From positions 1 to 64,000 of the forward strand of contig NZ_JACHEF010000008.1 of NCBI RefSeq assembly GCF_014207355.1: a stretch of 64,000 nucleotides of DNA, in the 5' to 3' direction. The notes under the pieces were generated by a model. It was not told the DNA's origin. It ran no database searches and saw nothing but the letters and a program-made list of their open reading frames with translations. The position numbers and the translations under genes are program-made. This document shows positions 27,461-35,928 of the stretch, piece by piece (the first letter of the stretch is position 1; each line of letters starts with the position of its first letter). This DNA is from Mesorhizobium sangaii. Lineage in GTDB: Bacteria; Pseudomonadota; Alphaproteobacteria; Rhizobiales; Rhizobiaceae.

Positions 27461-27611
27461 GGCGCCGCCCCTCATCGCCCTGCCGGGCACTTCTCCCCGT
27501 ATAGTGACGGGGAGAAGGGGCTGGCCCGCAACCTTGGCGTCTTTCTTGCGACTTTGGGAATTGGCGAACCATCGATGAGAGGATGCCGGCAGCCAGGTGA
27601 GGGGCAGCGCC
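27461..27611. repeat. dispersed inverted repeat, CTTCTCCCCG type
   Basis: The outer arms GGCGCCGCCCCTCA and TGAGGGGCAGCGCC (one mismatch) enclose a strong inner hairpin CTTCTCCCCGT-ATAGTG-ACGGGGAGAAG. It occupies much of the 345-base gap between the DMT transporter and the CysZ-like gene; the remainder of 27399-27743 holds no gene I can support. Confidence 0.75.
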
Positions 27612-27743
27612 CACGTCCGGAAGGGGAGTGGGGCGAGTTCGAAACCTGAAACGATTGCCTTGGCCTGAAAACGATCCGCGCTTGTGACAAGCTGGCGCCT
27701 CGCCTATCTCCGAAGACCCGTTTCGAGGTGAGGTTGAAGCATT

Positions 27744-28454
27744 GTGATTTTCGACGCTGCCCGTTCCTCAGCCAGTGAGCTGCTATCGCCTCCGTTTCGG
27801 GCTGTGTTCATCAAGACACTCGGGCTGACCTTGCTGGCGTTGGTGGCCTTGTGGTTCGGCCTCACCAGCCTCGTCGAGTGGCTTGCCCTGCCGTGGCTCC
27901 ACACGCTGTTGCCCGGCATGCCGTCCTGGGCCGGCTCGCTGGGCGGTATCATCGCCGCCATCGCTCTCGCCTTCGGCATGGCGTTGCTCATCGCCCCGGT
28001 AACGGCGATGGTCGCCGGCCTGTTCCTCGACGACATCGCCGAAGTCGTCGAACGCACCGATTATCCCGGCGACCCGGCCGGACGCGCCATGCCGGCGCTG
28101 CGCTCGCTGGTCTTGTCAGCCAGGTTCCTGGGCGTCGTCATCCTCGGCAACATCGTCGCCCTGCTCCTCCTCCTGGTGCCGGGCGTCAACATTGCCGCCT
28201 TCTTCATCGTCAACGGCTATCTGCTCGGGCGTGAATTCTTCGAATTCGCCGCCATGCGCTTTCGCCCGGAAGAAGAGGCAAGGGCCTTGCGCAGGCACTA
28301 TGCCGGCACGGTGTTCCTCGCCGGGCTGGTCATATCAGCCTTCCTCGCCGTGCCCCTGCTCAACCTGGTGACGCCGCTTTTTGCCGCTGCCATGATGGTG
28401 CATCTGCACAAGGCGATCAGCGGACGGGAAGCGGCTCGCGCCTCGCGGGGCTGA
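27744..28454 (+). CDS. EI24/CysZ-like membrane protein
   Basis: A 236-residue integral membrane protein with about six hydrophobic stretches, beginning at GTG behind a GAGGTGAGG ribosome binding site. The pattern, including LLIAPVTAMVAGLFLDDIAEVVE, NIAAFFIVNGYLLGREFFEF and ARALRRHYAGTVFLAGL, is that of the EI24 domain family, which includes the sulfate permease CysZ. In Rhizobiales such genes are usually labelled sulfate transporter or EI24 protein without proof. No cys gene is near, so sulfate transport is only a family-level guess. It converges with the proline-racemase-family gene. Confidence 0.8.
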   Translation: MIFDAARSSASELLSPPFRAVFIKTLGLTLLALVALWFGLTSLVEWLALPWLHTLLPGMPSWAGSLGGIIAAIALAFGMALLIAPVTAMVAGLFLDDIAEVVERTDYPGDPAGRAMPALRSLVLSARFLGVVILGNIVALLLLLVPGVNIAAFFIVNGYLLGREFFEFAAMRFRPEEEARALRRHYAGTVFLAGLVISAFLAVPLLNLVTPLFAAAMMVHLHKAISGREAARASRG

Positions 28455-28461
28455 GTTCCGT

Positions 28462-29460
28462 TCAGCGCAACAGAAATCCGCGCCCCAACTCATCATCGGC
28501 TTCGACGATGAATTCCGTTCGCCCGGAATAATAGGCGCGGCCGCCGACGCGGGCGATGATCGCTTCATGCGGGCCAGCCTTCGCCGTCCGCGCCACCGCC
28601 CCGGAAAAGCGCGAGCCGGCGATGCTTTCGAAGGTCCGCGTCTGCCCGATCCCGATCTCGCCCTTGGCATGCATGGCCGCCAGCCGGGCGGTGACGCCGG
28701 AGCCGGTCGGCGAGCGGTCGACCTCGGCCTCGGCGAAGACGCAGATGTTTTTGGTCGCGTCGCCGGAAAACGCGTCGCGGCCATCGGTCAGGATGGTGCC
28801 GTAAAGGAAAGCAAGGTCGGCATGGTCGGGATGCGACAGCGGCAGCTCGGCCTTGAGCCTGTTCGTCAGCGCGGTCGCCGCATCGACGAAATCGCGCACC
28901 CGGTCGCGGCCGAATTCCAGCCCGAACTGGTGACAGTCGGCCAGCGCGTAGAAGGCGCCGCCATAGGCGATGTCGAAGCCGACCGTGCCATAGCCCGGCA
29001 ACTCGATCGTCTGCCGGCCGGCGAACAGGAATGCCGGAACGCTTTCGAACGACACCGAACCGGCCTTGCCATCCCTGACCTCCACCGCAGCGACGATCAA
29101 TCCGCACGGCGCCTCGATGTTGACGGTCGTCACCGGCTCGCGTTTCGTCACCAGCCCTTCGTCGACGGCGTAGCGGCCGAGCGCGACGATGGCGTGGCCA
29201 CACATGGTCGAATAGCCTTCATTGTGCATGAACAGCACGGCGAGATCGGCGTCGGGCAGATCCGGCTCGACCAGCAAGGCGCCATACATGTCATAATGGC
29301 CGCGCGGCTCGAACATCAAAATCTTGCGCAGATGATCGAGATGGTCGCGCACATAGGCGCGCTTCTCCAGGATGGTGCCTTTCGGGATATCCGGATAGCC
29401 GCCGGTGACGATCCTGAGCGGCTCGCCGCCCGTATGCATGTCGACGACAGTCAGCGTCAT
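28462..29460 (-). CDS. proline racemase family: probable trans-3-hydroxy-L-proline dehydratase
   Basis: A 332-residue protein of the proline racemase/hydroxyproline epimerase family. The first catalytic cysteine is present (MCGHAIVALGR, Cys87). The second catalytic position, Cys in racemases and epimerases (SPCGTG), is Thr252 here (DRSPTGSG). The Cys/Thr pair is the known mark of trans-3-hydroxy-L-proline dehydratase, which forms delta1-pyrroline-2-carboxylate, rather than of a racemase. The reductase that would complete the pathway to proline is not among its neighbours. The isocitrate-lyase-family gene lies 12 bases upstream and probably shares its transcript. Confidence 0.85.
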   Translation of the reverse strand: MTLTVVDMHTGGEPLRIVTGGYPDIPKGTILEKRAYVRDHLDHLRKILMFEPRGHYDMYGALLVEPDLPDADLAVLFMHNEGYSTMCGHAIVALGRYAVDEGLVTKREPVTTVNIEAPCGLIVAAVEVRDGKAGSVSFESVPAFLFAGRQTIELPGYGTVGFDIAYGGAFYALADCHQFGLEFGRDRVRDFVDAATALTNRLKAELPLSHPDHADLAFLYGTILTDGRDAFSGDATKNICVFAEAEVDRSPTGSGVTARLAAMHAKGEIGIGQTRTFESIAGSRFSGAVARTAKAGPHEAIIARVGGRAYYSGRTEFIVEADDELGRGFLLR

Positions 29461-29472
29461 GCGACAGGCCTC

Positions 29473-30276
29473 TTAATCTGGGGATTTGCCGAACAAGGCC
29501 TGCAATTTGCCGAACGGCATGGCGGCGCGGGTGAAGCCGAAGGTGCCGTCCTGCTGGATCTCGCGTGCCGCCGTCTCCAGCATGCCATAGGCGAAATTGG
29601 TCAGCCATGGCCCGAGCGAAATGCGCTTGACGCCGGCCGTGGCGAGATCGGCGATGGTGAATCCGGGTCTCGCCATGACGTTAACCGGCTTGCTGACCGC
29701 CGAGCAGATCGTGCGGACTGTCTCGATATCGCCGATGCCTGGCGCATAGAGCACGTCGGCGCCGGCCTTCTCGAAGGCCTGCAGCCGCTTGATGGTGTCA
29801 TCGAGGTCCGACCTGCCCCACAGGAAATTCTCGGCCCGCGCGGTGAAGACGAAATCGCGCTTCAACGCCCGCGCCGCCTCCACGGCCGCCGCGACGCGCT
29901 CCACCGCATGCGAGAAATCATAGATCGGCTTGTCCGGATCGCCGGTGTGGTCCTCGATCGAGCAGCCGGCAAGGCCTGCCGCTTCGGCCGCGAAGATGGT
30001 TTCGGCGGCCCGCTCGGCGCTGTCGCCCTTGCCTCTCTCGAGATCGGCCGAGACCGGCAGGCTGGTCGCAGCCGTCACGTCGCGGCAATGATGGATCATC
30101 GCCTCGAAGGTCACGGCGCCGTCCGGCAGGCCGCGCGAAAAGGCAAAGCCGGCGCTGGTCGTCGCCAGCGCCTTGAAGCCGAAAGAATCCAGCAGCTTCG
30201 TCGTGCCGACATCCCAGGGATTGGGCATGACGAAGGTCGAGGCATGCAGGTCACGAAAGATCTTGCCCTTGTCCAT
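29473..30276 (-). CDS. isocitrate lyase / PEP mutase superfamily protein
   Basis: A 267-residue TIM-barrel protein started at MDKGKIFRDLHAS behind a GGGGGAAC site. Motifs of the superfamily are FVMPNPWDVGTTKLLDSFGFKALATTS, PVSADLERGKGD (metal-binding Asp), AGCSIEDHTGD and FTARAENFLWG. Members cleave or form C-C or P-C bonds of 2-oxo acids (2-methylisocitrate lyase, oxaloacetate decarboxylase, PEP mutase). The classical KKCGH motif of true isocitrate lyases is absent, so an oxaloacetate-decarboxylase-like or unknown lyase is more likely. Adjacent to and co-directional with the dehydratase gene. Confidence 0.8.
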   Translation of the reverse strand: MDKGKIFRDLHASTFVMPNPWDVGTTKLLDSFGFKALATTSAGFAFSRGLPDGAVTFEAMIHHCRDVTAATSLPVSADLERGKGDSAERAAETIFAAEAAGLAGCSIEDHTGDPDKPIYDFSHAVERVAAAVEAARALKRDFVFTARAENFLWGRSDLDDTIKRLQAFEKAGADVLYAPGIGDIETVRTICSAVSKPVNVMARPGFTIADLATAGVKRISLGPWLTNFAYGMLETAAREIQQDGTFGFTRAAMPFGKLQALFGKSPD

Positions 30277-30354
30277 GGTAGTTCCCCCATCTGTGCGGCG
30301 TGCGGAGAGGATTTTATCCTGCCGTCCCTGGCCGGGCAAACGAATGCCATTGGT

Positions 30355-31209
30355 TCAGAAGCGTTTGGCGTTCTCTCCTGCCAATTTGTCCAGCGCGTCG
30401 GAATCCTTGGCGTAGTGTGCGGCCTTGGTGTCCCAGTGATAGGTGACGGAAGTGTCCTGCGACGCAGCTGCGGGCGGCGCGTCATCGCAGCTTTCACCGT
30501 TCGGCACCGTGGCATCGGTCACCGTCACTTTGATGGCGGCATATGGCTGGCCGTCGGCGATGGACTGGAAAGCCACATCCTGCTTGCGGCTGTAGCTGCA
30601 CAGGTTTTCATCGAACGTATAGATCATGTCGATCAGTTCGAATTTGTCCCCGCGGACCATGATCAGCGGTGTGGCCACATAGTTCTGGTTCGAATTGAAA
30701 TGCGCGCTCATGGTGATGAGGATGTTATCGTTGGCGCTGACGGAAAGCTTGCCTGGTTCTCGGAAATAGGTGCCACGGTCGACCGCGACATTGACGGCGT
30801 CGAGCAGCTCTGGCTTGGCCGAAGTGTCGTACAGCGCCAGCACCGCATAGCCTTCGGCACTGTCGGGAGAGTCGCCGAGGTCGAACAGCATCGTCAGCCG
30901 GTCCTTGCCGCCAGCCTTGATGGCGAGTACCGCGGCATTGGAAAAGCCCGATGTCTCGGGCGGCGAACCGCCGCTGTCCGGACCCTCGATGTGGCGCATG
31001 TCGATCGGCAGCCCACCCTTGTAGAAGCCGTCCTTGTCCACGGCGAGATCCGGGATGACCATCCGCGCCAGGTCGAGATAGGTGACGTCCTTGTGGCCGG
31101 GCAGCGCGCTGCCGAGTTCCGGGAAGCTGACGGCTTGCGCGCCGGCGGCGGTCCAGAGAAATGGCAGCAGTGTCAAGGCGAGGATGAAGCGAAGCAGGCT
31201 GGATTTCAT
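30355..31209 (-). CDS. exported hypothetical protein
   Basis: A 284-residue protein with a clear Sec signal peptide (KSSLLRFILALTLLPFLWTAAGAQA, cleavage near residue 25). The mature part contains VTYLDLARMVIPDLAVD near residue 42 and mixed beta-type sequence, with a Cys pair (NLCSYS, ESCDDA) that could form a disulfide. No known domain is recognised. It is probably periplasmic. It is followed on the same strand, 79 bases on, by the isocitrate-lyase-family gene, with no sign of shared function. Confidence 0.7.
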   Translation of the reverse strand: MKSSLLRFILALTLLPFLWTAAGAQAVSFPELGSALPGHKDVTYLDLARMVIPDLAVDKDGFYKGGLPIDMRHIEGPDSGGSPPETSGFSNAAVLAIKAGGKDRLTMLFDLGDSPDSAEGYAVLALYDTSAKPELLDAVNVAVDRGTYFREPGKLSVSANDNILITMSAHFNSNQNYVATPLIMVRGDKFELIDMIYTFDENLCSYSRKQDVAFQSIADGQPYAAIKVTVTDATVPNGESCDDAPPAAASQDTSVTYHWDTKAAHYAKDSDALDKLAGENAKRF

Positions 31210-31281
31210 GCGCGGTCCCGGGTTGGCGGCGCCACGCTAGCACGGCCAATCGAGGCGTACAGCCGTGCGCTGAAGATCAGG

Positions 31282-31947
31282 TCAGTGGATCGGCACCAGC
31301 CCGGCCAACTCGCGCATGTCGTTGAACAGGATGCCGCCGGCCTGGATCAGGCCGTCGCGGTCGGAATAGGGGTCGCCATGATAGGAAAAGACCCGCATGC
31401 CGGCGGCAATGCCGGCTTGCGTGCCGGCAACGCTGTCCTCGATGACGACGCAGTCGGCGGGCGCGAAGCCCATCGTCCTGGCCGCATGCAGGAACAGGTC
31501 GGGGAATGGCTTGCCGCGCGCGACCATCGTCGAGCTGAACATCGCGTGTTCGAACAGCGGCAACAGCCCGGTTTGGCCGAGCGTGATGTGCATCTTCGAA
31601 ACCCTGGCCGAGGTTGCGACGCAATAGGCGATGCCGGCTGAGCGCACGGCTTCGACAAACTCGCGGACGTAAGGGATCGCCTCGACGCCGTGGGCGAACA
31701 GGTCCGGCAGGCCGGCATTCCAGCGGTCGACGAAATCGGCGCCGAGCCTGACGCTGGTTTCCTCTTCGATCTGTTTTTGCACCGACGCCATGCTGCGGCC
31801 GGAGAAATTCTTGCGGCAATATTCGAAGCTTGTCGGATAGCCGGCAGCATTCAACCATTCGGCGAGGCGTCGATTGGCGAGGTTCTCTGTATCGACCAGG
31901 ATCCCGTCGCAGTCGAAGATAACGAGTCTCGGCAGAACCCCAGGCAT
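31282..31947 (-). CDS. HAD-superfamily phosphatase / phosphoglucomutase-like
   Basis: A 221-residue HAD hydrolase. Motif I is FDCDGILVDTENLA (nucleophile Asp12), with a helical cap; motif II is CVATSARVSK; motif III and IV are GKPFPDLFLHAA and VIEDSVAGTQAG. The sequence resembles beta-phosphoglucomutase or sugar-phosphate phosphatases; the DCDG second Asp acts as acid/base. The substrate is unknown. Its ATG shares one base with the dUTPase stop (TGATG), so it is translationally coupled to nucleotide housekeeping; a role in house-cleaning of phosphometabolites is possible. Confidence 0.88.
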   Translation of the reverse strand: MPGVLPRLVIFDCDGILVDTENLANRRLAEWLNAAGYPTSFEYCRKNFSGRSMASVQKQIEEETSVRLGADFVDRWNAGLPDLFAHGVEAIPYVREFVEAVRSAGIAYCVATSARVSKMHITLGQTGLLPLFEHAMFSSTMVARGKPFPDLFLHAARTMGFAPADCVVIEDSVAGTQAGIAAGMRVFSYHGDPYSDRDGLIQAGGILFNDMRELAGLVPIH

Positions 31948-32432
31948 CAGGCGGTGCCGGTCGATCCGAACCCGCCCGAGCCTCGCGCCGTGCCGCCAGC
32001 AAGGGTGCGCTCTTCCACGGCCGCCTGCGTCACCGCCGCGAAAACGATCTGGGCGATGCGCATACCGCGCGTCACCGCGAAATCCTCGTCGCCGAGATTG
32101 ATCAGGAGCACCTTCACCTCGCCGCGATAGTCGCTGTCGATGGTGCCGGGCGTGTTGAGGACGGTAAGACCATGTTTGAAAGCAAGGCCGGAGCGTGGCC
32201 GGACCTGGCCCTCCATGCCTTCGGGAATTTCCAGGATCAGCCCGGTCGGCACCAGAGCGCGTTTTCCAGGCAGGATCAGCAGCGGCCGGTCGTCGGGCAC
32301 CGCGGCACGCAGATCCAAGCCGGCCGCGCCCGGGCTTTCATAGGCGGGGAGGGGAAGTCCTTCACCATGCGGCAACCTGACGAAGCCGACGGTCGGACCG
32401 ATGACGGAGGGATTTTGAAGGGCTGCGCGCAT
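31947..32432 (-). CDS. dut: deoxyuridine triphosphatase (dUTPase)
   Basis: A 161-residue trimeric dUTPase that hydrolyses dUTP to dUMP and PPi, keeping uracil out of DNA and feeding dTMP synthesis. The five family motifs are visible: AGLDLRAA (I), RPRSGLAFKHG (II), LNTPGTIDSDYRGEVKVLLIN (III), RIAQIVFA (IV) and the flexible C-terminal GSGGFGSTG (V). All key residues are present and the length is normal. Coupled to the downstream HAD gene by a 1-base overlap. Confidence 0.95.
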   Translation of the reverse strand: MRAALQNPSVIGPTVGFVRLPHGEGLPLPAYESPGAAGLDLRAAVPDDRPLLILPGKRALVPTGLILEIPEGMEGQVRPRSGLAFKHGLTVLNTPGTIDSDYRGEVKVLLINLGDEDFAVTRGMRIAQIVFAAVTQAAVEERTLAGGTARGSGGFGSTGTA

Positions 32433-32524
32433 AAAATCGATCCTATCGGCGCGAACGGCGATTCAGTCAACTCAGGTCTAACGCTATCAACGGCTTTCTT
32501 TCGGGCATCACTATGGCCTCCAGC

Positions 32525-32552
32525 ATTCAGGTCAGTCCGGCATCACCTGAAT
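32525..32552. repeat. small hairpin repeat, ATTCAGGT/ACCTGAAT arms (second copy)
   Basis: Perfect 8-bp arms ATTCAGGT (32525-32532) and ACCTGAAT (32545-32552) with a CCGG-containing loop. Same arms and minus-strand context as 6412-6440: just after the stop of one minus-strand gene (here the Lrp regulator) and upstream of the next. Confidence 0.55.
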
Positions 32553-32563
32553 CCGAGCTCACC

Positions 32564-33034
32564 TTAGCGCAGTTCCATCGGAACCACGGTGGTCTCCTTG
32601 ATCTCCTCCATCACGAAGGAGGCTGAAACGTCCGACAGCGCCACCTTGGCGATCAGCCGCTGGTAGAGCCGGTCATAGGCCTTCACGTCGGCGACCCGGG
32701 CGCGCAGCACATAGTCGAGATCGCCCGACATCCGATAGACACCGGTGATCTCGGGAAAGCCGGTCACCGCCGCCCGGAATTTGTGCAGCCAGTCCGGGTC
32801 GTGGTTGGACGTGCGGATCAGGATGAACACCGCGAGGCCAAGCCCGAGCTTTTCGGCATCGACCAGCGCCACCCGGCCGGTGATGACGCCATCCTCTTCA
32901 AGCCGCTTCACCCGGCGCCAGCAGGCATTGCGCGACAAGGCCACCCGTTCCGACAGCTGGTCGACCGACAGCGTGCCGTCGCGTTGCAGTTCGGTCAGTA
33001 GTTTGCGGTCGATTTCGTCGATTTCCAGCGCCAT
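32564..33034 (-). CDS. Lrp/AsnC-family transcriptional regulator
   Basis: A 156-residue regulator started at MALEIDEIDRKLLTELQRDG (an ATG six codons earlier is possible). It has the N-terminal helix-turn-helix (LSVDQLSERVALSRNACWRRVKRLEEDGVI) and the C-terminal RAM/AsnC ligand-binding domain (FPEITGVYRMSGDLDYVLRARVAD). Such proteins sense amino acids and often regulate their transport or breakdown. The target is not evident, since the divergent neighbour is a small DUF6356 gene. Confidence 0.9.
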   Translation of the reverse strand: MALEIDEIDRKLLTELQRDGTLSVDQLSERVALSRNACWRRVKRLEEDGVITGRVALVDAEKLGLGLAVFILIRTSNHDPDWLHKFRAAVTGFPEITGVYRMSGDLDYVLRARVADVKAYDRLYQRLIAKVALSDVSASFVMEEIKETTVVPMELR

Positions 33035-33149
33035 GTGGGATGGTTGTCCCATGGAGTGGCCAAATACAAGGACATTTTGAGACCGATGAACCGGCGAAGC
33101 GTGTCAAGATACTCATGTCAAGAACACCAAGCGCTGAAAGGGGAACAGC

Positions 33150-33398
33150 ATGTCGCTCGCAAAGATCTTCACTTCACATCCGGCCAAGGTCGGCGAAACC
33201 TATTTCGGCCATATGGCCTTTGCCGCCTGGTTCTCATCGCGGTTGCTGATGGCGGCGGGTGCCGCGCTCGTTCACGCTTTCTTGCCATTTCTGTTCGAGA
33301 CTACCGCCAGCCGAATCGTCCGCGAGCTTTACGAGCGGACGCACAACAGAGGCTCGCACGGGACCAAGGAGCCGGCCGCTCTCATGGATCGTGCCTAG
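33150..33398 (+). CDS. DUF6356 small membrane protein
   Basis: An 82-residue protein with HPAKVGETYFGHMAFAAWFSSRLLMAAGAALVHAFLPFLFE, a pattern I associate with DUF6356, and one hydrophobic segment (about residues 30-48). Preceded by a GGGGAACAG site. It ends 15 bases before the glutamine amidotransferase start and is probably co-transcribed with it. In other alphaproteobacteria similar small proteins are uncharacterised capsule- or envelope-type proteins. Confidence 0.75.
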   Translation: MSLAKIFTSHPAKVGETYFGHMAFAAWFSSRLLMAAGAALVHAFLPFLFETTASRIVRELYERTHNRGSHGTKEPAALMDRA

Positions 33399-33413
33399 AG
33401 GACGACAGAAGCG

Positions 33414-34214
33414 ATGTGCCGGTGGGCGGCCTATCTCGGTGAAGCGGTCTTTCTCGAAGACATCCTCACGGCGCCCTGTCACTCGCTGATTGCCCAGAGC
33501 CATTGCGCCCAGGAAGCGAAATCGCCGACCAATGGCGACGGCTTTGGCCTTGCCTGGTATGGCGACCGGCCGGAGCCTGGTCTCTACCGCGACATCCTGC
33601 CGGCATGGTCGGACCCCAATCTGAAGAGCCTGTGCCGGCAGATCAGGTCGGGCCTGTTTCTGGCGCATGTGCGAGCCTCGACCGGCGGCGCCACCAGCCG
33701 CATGAACTGCCATCCCTTCATTTCGGACCGCTGGTCGTTCATGCACAATGGTCAGATCGGCGGTTTCGAGAAGATCCGCCGGGCGCTGGAAAACTCGCTG
33801 TCCGACGCCGTCTTCGACCAGCGCGAAGGCACCACTGATTCCGAATTGTTTTTCCTGCTGATGATCGACGAAGGATTGGCCACCGATCCGCAAGGCGCCG
33901 TCTCGCGCGCCACCAGCCGCGTGCTTGAAGCCTCGCGCCGGGCGGGCCTGGAGCCGGCGCTGAAACTCACCGCCGCCTTCTCGGACGGGCAGGCGCTGCA
34001 TGCGGTGCGCTATGCCACCGACGCCCACGCCCCGACGCTCTACACCTCCGTTTTCCGCAAAGGCGGCGGCCGCTGCATTGTCTCCGAGCCGTTCGATCGC
34101 GAGGGCGGCGACTGGCAGGCGATCCCGCCATCGAGCTTCGTCACAATGACCAGGGATGGTATCGCCATCCGTCCCTTTGCACCGGCAGCCGCAAAGCTGG
34201 CGCTGGCCGTGTAG
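33414..34214 (+). CDS. class II glutamine amidotransferase (YafJ-like)
   Basis: A 266-residue N-terminal-nucleophile amidotransferase. Translation starts with MCRWAAYLGE, so Cys2 becomes the N-terminal catalytic residue after Met removal. Further family motifs are SPTNGDGFGLAWYG, LFLAHVRASTGG and NCHPFISDRWSFMHNGQIGG. It should release ammonia from glutamine; the acceptor domain is absent, as in YafJ/EgtC-like stand-alone enzymes. No ergothioneine genes (egtB or egtD) lie nearby. Probably co-transcribed with the DUF6356 gene. Confidence 0.88.
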   Translation: MCRWAAYLGEAVFLEDILTAPCHSLIAQSHCAQEAKSPTNGDGFGLAWYGDRPEPGLYRDILPAWSDPNLKSLCRQIRSGLFLAHVRASTGGATSRMNCHPFISDRWSFMHNGQIGGFEKIRRALENSLSDAVFDQREGTTDSELFFLLMIDEGLATDPQGAVSRATSRVLEASRRAGLEPALKLTAAFSDGQALHAVRYATDAHAPTLYTSVFRKGGGRCIVSEPFDREGGDWQAIPPSSFVTMTRDGIAIRPFAPAAAKLALAV

Positions 34215-34260
34215 GCTTTCGGCTTTCCAGTTTTGCGGCAACCTCGCGTTCCTTCGCGCT

Positions 34261-34410
34261 CCCCTCTGTCCTGCCGGACATCTCCCCCACGAGGGGGGAG
34301 ATTGGCAGCTTCAGCGCTTCGCTCAATCTTGCAACGTTGGAGATTGGCGAAAGCCATCGTGACATCCAATCTCCCCACCCGTGGGGGAGATGTCCGGCAG
34401 GACAGAGGGG
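34261..34410. repeat. long inverted repeat, CCCCTCTGTCCTGCCGGACA type
   Basis: The left arm (34261-34305) and right arm (34366-34410) are inverted copies over about 45 bases with a few differences: CCCCTCTGTCCTGCCGGACA at one end matches TGTCCGGCAGGACAGAGGGG at the other, followed inward by TCTCCCCCAC/GTGGGGGAGA. The interior (34306-34365) is unique. The remainder of the 34215-34554 gap holds nothing else I recognise. Confidence 0.85.
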
Positions 34411-34554
34411 GCGCCGTAGAGCACCGACCCAACAAAACCTATCGGTGCAATTCCGATCAAGTGCAGTCCGAACTCAAATGCTCAACTCGGCTTGAAGTCG
34501 TGCTGTTGTCCGCCATCTAGACCGGACACGCGCAGCCAAGCCGGAGCAGTGATC

Positions 34555-35928
34555 ATGGACATCGTCTTTTCCTCAACCGTCGCACTGGCCGCCGCGATCG
34601 CCACTCGAAAAGTCTCCGCAGTGGAGGCGCTCGACGCCCATCTGGCGCAGATCGACAACCACAATGAGGCGGTCAACGCCGTCATCTCGCTCGACCGGGA
34701 GGGTGCACTCGAGCGCGCCAAGAACGCGGACGCAGTTCAAGCGTGCGGCGAGGCGCTCGGGCCGCTGCATGGCGTGCCGTTCACGCTGAAGGACATGCAC
34801 GAGACGGCAGGCATGAAGACCACGGTTGGTTTTCCGCACTTCGCCGATTACGTCGCCAAACGGGACAGCCCGGTCGTTGCCAGGCTGAAGGCAGCCGGGG
34901 GCGTGCTGATGGCCAAGACCAATGTCGCGACCATGCTGGGAGACTGGCAGTCGGACAATCCGTTGTTCGGCCGCACCGGCAATCCGTGGAACCTCCAGCG
35001 CACCGCGGGCGGCTCCAGCGGCGGCGCGGCGGCAGCGCTTTGTTCAGGGATGACGCCGTTCGAGGTCGGCTCCGACATGCAGGATTCGATCCGGCTGCCG
35101 GCCGCTTTCTGCGGTGTCTATGGGCTCAAACCGACCGAGCACCGCGTCTCGCTGGCCGGCGCCTTTCCCGATCCGGGCGGTGCCGCGCGCAGCGTGCGGC
35201 TGATGTCCTGCCTCGGCCCGCTGGTGCGCAGCGCGGACGATCTGGCCTTGATCTATCAAATCATTGCCGGCCCCGATGGAAGCGATACCGATCTTGCGCC
35301 GGTGCCGGTCGAAGGCGTGCCGAAGCTCGACCCCAAGACATTGCGCATCGCTTTTGCACCGACCTTTCCAGGGTTTTCGGTGGCCGGCACGATCAGCGCC
35401 GCGGTCGAAAATCTGGCAAGGCAGCTGCAATCGGCAGGGGCGACCGTCGAGGAAGCAAAGCTTCCCAAGCTCGACCTGCACGACGAACTCACGCAAGGCG
35501 GCGCACTGATCGGCATGATGATGGAGGCTGCGCAGCCGGAGCCGCCGGAAGAGCCGACATCGGTCTCGCGCTGGTTCGACGCACTCGCCCGCCGCGACAA
35601 ATCCATTCTCGCCTGGGACCAGTTCTTCGAAACCTGGGATGCGCTGCTTTGCCCGGTCGCGATGACCACGGCCTTCCCGCATTGCGCGCCGGGCTCGCCG
35701 ATTCAGGTCGACGGCAAGCAGCAGAGCTACTGGATGCTGCCGGCCTATGGCGCCGTATTCAACTACAGCGGCCATCCAGCACTTTCGCTGCCGTGCGGAC
35801 AGGACAGCGACGGCTTGCCGATCGGCCTGCAACTGGTCGGCAAACGCTGGTCGGAGTCGCGGTTGCTCGGCATCGCGAGGGCAATCGAGCCATTGACCGG
35901 CGGCTTTCGCCGTCCGCCCGGCTATTGA
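34555..35928 (+). CDS. amidase signature family hydrolase with altered nucleophile loop
   Basis: A 457-residue amidase, started at MDIVFSSTVALAAAIATRK with GGAG upstream. The Ser-cisSer-Lys layout is visible: catalytic Lys in GVPFTLKDMHETAGMKTT, cis-Ser in GGSSGGAAAAL, and the nucleophile Ser in EVGSDMQDSIRLPAAFCGVYG. In most amidases that loop reads D-x-G-G-S-x-R; here the two glycines are Gln and Asp. The Ser is kept, so the enzyme may be active with unusual specificity, or may be impaired. It overlaps the convergent FAD oxidase gene by 7 bases at their stop codons. Confidence 0.85.
   Translation: MDIVFSSTVALAAAIATRKVSAVEALDAHLAQIDNHNEAVNAVISLDREGALERAKNADAVQACGEALGPLHGVPFTLKDMHETAGMKTTVGFPHFADYVAKRDSPVVARLKAAGGVLMAKTNVATMLGDWQSDNPLFGRTGNPWNLQRTAGGSSGGAAAALCSGMTPFEVGSDMQDSIRLPAAFCGVYGLKPTEHRVSLAGAFPDPGGAARSVRLMSCLGPLVRSADDLALIYQIIAGPDGSDTDLAPVPVEGVPKLDPKTLRIAFAPTFPGFSVAGTISAAVENLARQLQSAGATVEEAKLPKLDLHDELTQGGALIGMMMEAAQPEPPEEPTSVSRWFDALARRDKSILAWDQFFETWDALLCPVAMTTAFPHCAPGSPIQVDGKQQSYWMLPAYGAVFNYSGHPALSLPCGQDSDGLPIGLQLVGKRWSESRLLGIARAIEPLTGGFRRPPGY

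Noticed and set aside
28567..31641. A 1024-codon open frame on the plus strand
   Set aside because: It lies opposite the dehydratase, lyase-family and exported-protein genes, has the His/Arg/Gly-rich composition of an antisense frame in GC-rich DNA, and shows no domain.
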